Below, piece after piece: positions 61,251 to 64,000 of a stretch of DNA of 64,000 nucleotides. Below the pieces are notes generated by a model. It saw only the letters and a program-made list of their open reading frames with translations, was not told the origin of the DNA and made no database searches. Within the stretch, counting starts at the first letter, position 1; each line of letters begins with the position of its first letter. This stretch comes from Azadirachta indica (taxonomy: Eukaryota > Streptophyta > Magnoliopsida > Sapindales > Meliaceae): positions 13,785,182 through 13,849,181 of the forward strand of contig CM040445.1 of NCBI GenBank assembly GCA_022749755.1, given 5' to 3'. The position numbers and the translations under genes were made by a program.

Positions 61251-63953
61251 ATGGAAGAGTCAATTTCGCCCGCCTGTAATTTAAGGATTATGGAGACATT
61301 TAACGACGAATCAATCCAAGAAATTATTGAAAGCTACAACGGTTTCTGTGTCACCACAAAATTCTCTCCTGAACGGCATCGATGATCTCTCTGTTGGAAA
61401 CAGAGTTCGTGTCTTACGTTCACTCTCTGCAACCACGGCCTCGAGTTCTCACTCACGGTCACTTTCTCCGCGCTCTTGAGGTATTCAATTTCACTTTACC
61501 ACGTTCACTGCTATAAGTCGTTTAATTTTGACTAATCGATATCTTAACAGTACAGCTGTACGGATTGTGTTCGTTGAAATTGAATAATTTGTATATTAAT
61601 GAATAGATCCATGCAGCATAACTAGGGTTTTAGAATTTTAAAAGTTAAATTGTAGCATAAAATGCTGAATTCATGACAGGAAACTTTTGAGAAAATTGGT
61701 GTGTCCAAACTCTGGCTGCATTTTGATGCTTGCAGCAAAGTTGCAGTTCAAGAGAGAATAAACCACCTGTACGTAACAATGATTTGTACGTAACAATGAT
61801 TCGTTTAAAGATTGTAATTTTGTTTCGATACTTTAGTGATTAGTTTAAAGTCATATATTATGTTATGCTAACACAGATTTATTATGATGAGGTTCAACAA
61901 GTGCCATGTAAAGCTGCAGAAGAGATATGCACAGAGAAAGAATATCAGGAAAAGTGCTTATTTTCTCTTGTTCATGCTATGCAATCTCGCAAGGAATGTC
62001 CGTTTGGGGGAGAAACATGTTTCAGATTCAGAAAGAGTACATCTTTTTGATAAATATCAATTAACGGTGTCTTCAGTTCTTTTGGCTAGTCTTCCTCAGC
62101 ATTTTCCTGGTATGTCTATATAAAATTGTTAGTCAGGTTGTGTAATTGTTCATAAGATTTTGCTTTGAATTTGTTCATTATCATCTGATTTGTACATTGC
62201 TTTGTCTCAATTAGGTACTTAGCGCAATGTCTGAAATAAGCTACTATCAGTATAACTATTGTGGACTCAAATATAAGGAAGAGTCCTCATTGGATGTTGA
62301 TCGGTGCTTGGAAGCTTCTTAGAAAATTGCTACCTCCTACAGCCTATCTTGAACAACAAAATCTGTTTCAATCAATTGTTCTATTAGATGAAGGACTATT
62401 CACTATATTCTGTTCAGTTGGTTATCCACACTCATAGCCTGTCTTTATATGCTTTTTGTTGTGTGAAACTGCCAATGTACCATGTTTTTAAGAACTTAAG
62501 AGTCTATTTCTGCTTCGTCTTTTATACATTTTTGTTTAGCAATGTTTTGATAATGAGAGCATAATGTACATGCCTTGCAATGTTCTCAGAGATGCTCTAC
62601 TGGTACTTTAAGGGAATGCTGGAGAAGTGCAATCATGGATAGTGAGTTAGAGGACAAAAACGAATCTCAAGATAAAGATGACATGGATTTAGAAGAAAAG
62701 GGCAAACAGACAACTGCTGAAATGGATATTGATGAATCCTATAAGCACGAGAAATTTTCAGAGAGACCAAACTGGTGAAACAGATTGGGAAGGTTGTTCG
62801 TGATCTTAGAAGTCTTGGACTTACACCTCTGACTGAAAATGCCTACGCTTCTGCAATCTTTTCACTTTTGAAGGTGGGCATATGTTTTATGATGCAGTAT
62901 ATGTTCAACAAATCTCACTCTCTTGGACAAGTTTCTTTCTCCTTGTTTAACCAATGTTATTTTTGATGGCTCTTTTTGCGTTGATCTAACATACAAACTT
63001 AAGCAACAAATGTTGTTTTAGCTGCAGACTTACATTCCACTTCTTGCTAGTATTTTACTTCATATTTTGGTAATAGTGTGTTTTCATGTTTGAATGGCAG
63101 GCTAATGTACATAATTTGGCTGGTGATGATTACAGGAGTTCTGTTTTGGAGTCCATTAAGGAATGGATACAGGTTGCGTTTAGCTTGAAATACTTTTTGC
63201 TATCTTGTTACTGTATTCCTGTGTTCGTTAACAATGCCACCATCAATAAGTTATCTTTACAATATTGCTGACACTGTACATTTGAACCAACAAACATGTT
63301 TGGCCTTTCAAATGATTTGATTTTTAACATTGTTGCCGTAGCACCTTATTTGTTGAACATTTTTCATATCATTGTGTAGGAATGTCATTAACAGAATGAA
63401 TGAGCTCTTATGAAGGTATTACTTAGGGCATGCGGTTTGATTGGCGAAAGCATGTGCCCATACAATTTCCTCTTGTTCCTTATTTTGCCTCGTGCATTAG
63501 TTTAAATAAATTCCAGATAGATATAATGTTCATGTTCGTAACAAAAATCAACCCACATTTTGTAGGTGTGAATCTTAAAGTACCTATCCATTAAATGGTT
63601 TTCCTTTGTTCAACTTTCTTGATCTTACTGGTGTCATCTTCTATCGTAAAGTGTATATTATCATGTTACGAGTAGATAATTTCTTATGCTTGGCTGTGTG
63701 TGACACAGGTTGTACCTCTCCAATTCTTGAATGTGCTTCTTGCTTATCTTGGTGAATCTGTTAGTTATCAGAGTCCCACGGCTGGCCCCAAATCACCTTT
63801 AGCTTCACGCTAATCTTCATGCTCTCCTGGAACCGATACTCCCTCAGAAGGACTCATTAGACCGCAATTGCAGCTAGAGTATTTTGCTTATGAAACATTG
63901 CAAGACTTAAGGATAGCCATGCTGTTTGAGATTATTGTGGATTACCCTGAGAG
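61251..63953 (+). pseudogene. APC2: Broken copy of APC2 (anaphase-promoting complex subunit 2), 5' part
   Basis: Exon-like blocks at about 61251-61480, 61680-61768, 61877-62109, 62590-62873, 63101-63172 and 63709-63953, all with GT/AG borders, encode in pieces the N-terminal half of plant APC2: EIIESYNGFCV, EFVSYVHSLQPRPRVLTHGH, KEYQEKCLFSLVHA, RVHLFDKYQLTVSSVLLASL, SELEDKNESQDKDDMDLEEK, GKVVRDLRSLGLTPLTENAY, LAGDDYRSSVLESIKEWIQ and EYFAYETLQDLRIAMLFEII. The frame is broken repeatedly: TGA at 61383, a shift near 61990-62010, TAG at 62640, TGA at 62776 and TAA at 63811. Introns are kept, so it arose by DNA duplication, not through mRNA. The cullin domain that binds APC11 would lie beyond the window. 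APC2 is an essential cell-cycle E3 subunit, so an intact copy should exist elsewhere. Confidence 0.85.
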
Positions 63954-64000
63954 GTGATTCTATTTTACTTCTTTCACCTTGTTTTTCTCTCAAATTCCTA

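Noticed and set aside
61251..63953. Interpreting the APC2-like region as a functional gene with sequencing errors
   Set aside because: The breaks are not in homopolymers, one is a simple stop at 63811, and no other gene in the window shows indels. I kept it as a pseudogene but list the read check as decisive.

Overview
The window is nuclear DNA from a eudicot plant, probably a woody rosid. It is AT-rich, its genes carry many short introns with GT...AG ends, and its gene families are plant-specific: a DUF26-type kinase relative, an FBD F-box protein, CSalpha-beta defensin-like peptides, an S20 R2R3-MYB, a BEE-type bHLH and DUF639. The species cannot be fixed from the sequence. All exon models were built by eye from splice sites, reading phase and family knowledge; there is no transcript evidence.

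Layout. 0.8-3.5 kb (+): cytoplasmic CRK43-like receptor-like kinase, 5 exons. 4.7-7.6 kb (+): membrane M50B-like metalloprotease, 9 exons. 9.3-11.4 kb (-): F-box/LRR/FBD protein with an in-frame 60-bp duplication, followed by an orphan FBD fragment. 12.7-13.5 kb: probable non-autonomous DNA transposon. 13.8-16.3 kb (-): ribosomal protein eS7 with a 1.1-kb leader intron and ribosomal-type promoter motifs. 17.1-25.9 kb (-): tandem cluster of a small secreted defensin-like family, three open copies and two decayed ones, sharing a promoter block. 26-30.5 kb: AT-rich, no gene seen. 30.5-31.8 kb (-): R2R3-MYB. 31.9-41.8 kb: about 10 kb without a recognisable gene. 41.9-43.2 kb (+): BEE3/BEE1-type bHLH. 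43.3-52.5 kb: repeat land with a Tourist-like MITE, a palindromic MITE and a dead Ty1/copia RT-RNase H fragment. 52.6-54.9 kb: 2.35-kb near-perfect palindrome built from three head-to-head inverted-repeat elements. 55.0-60.8 kb (+): DUF639 membrane protein, 10 coding exons including a likely 24-nt micro-exon. 61.25 kb to the window end (+): intron-containing, multiply broken copy of APC2, the cullin subunit of the anaphase-promoting complex.

The genes are independent plant loci, not an operon or pathway. The parts with the most biological interest are the defensin-like cluster, which shows birth, cysteine loss and death side by side; the large palindrome directly upstream of the DUF639 gene, which could make hairpin RNA; and the APC2 pseudogene.
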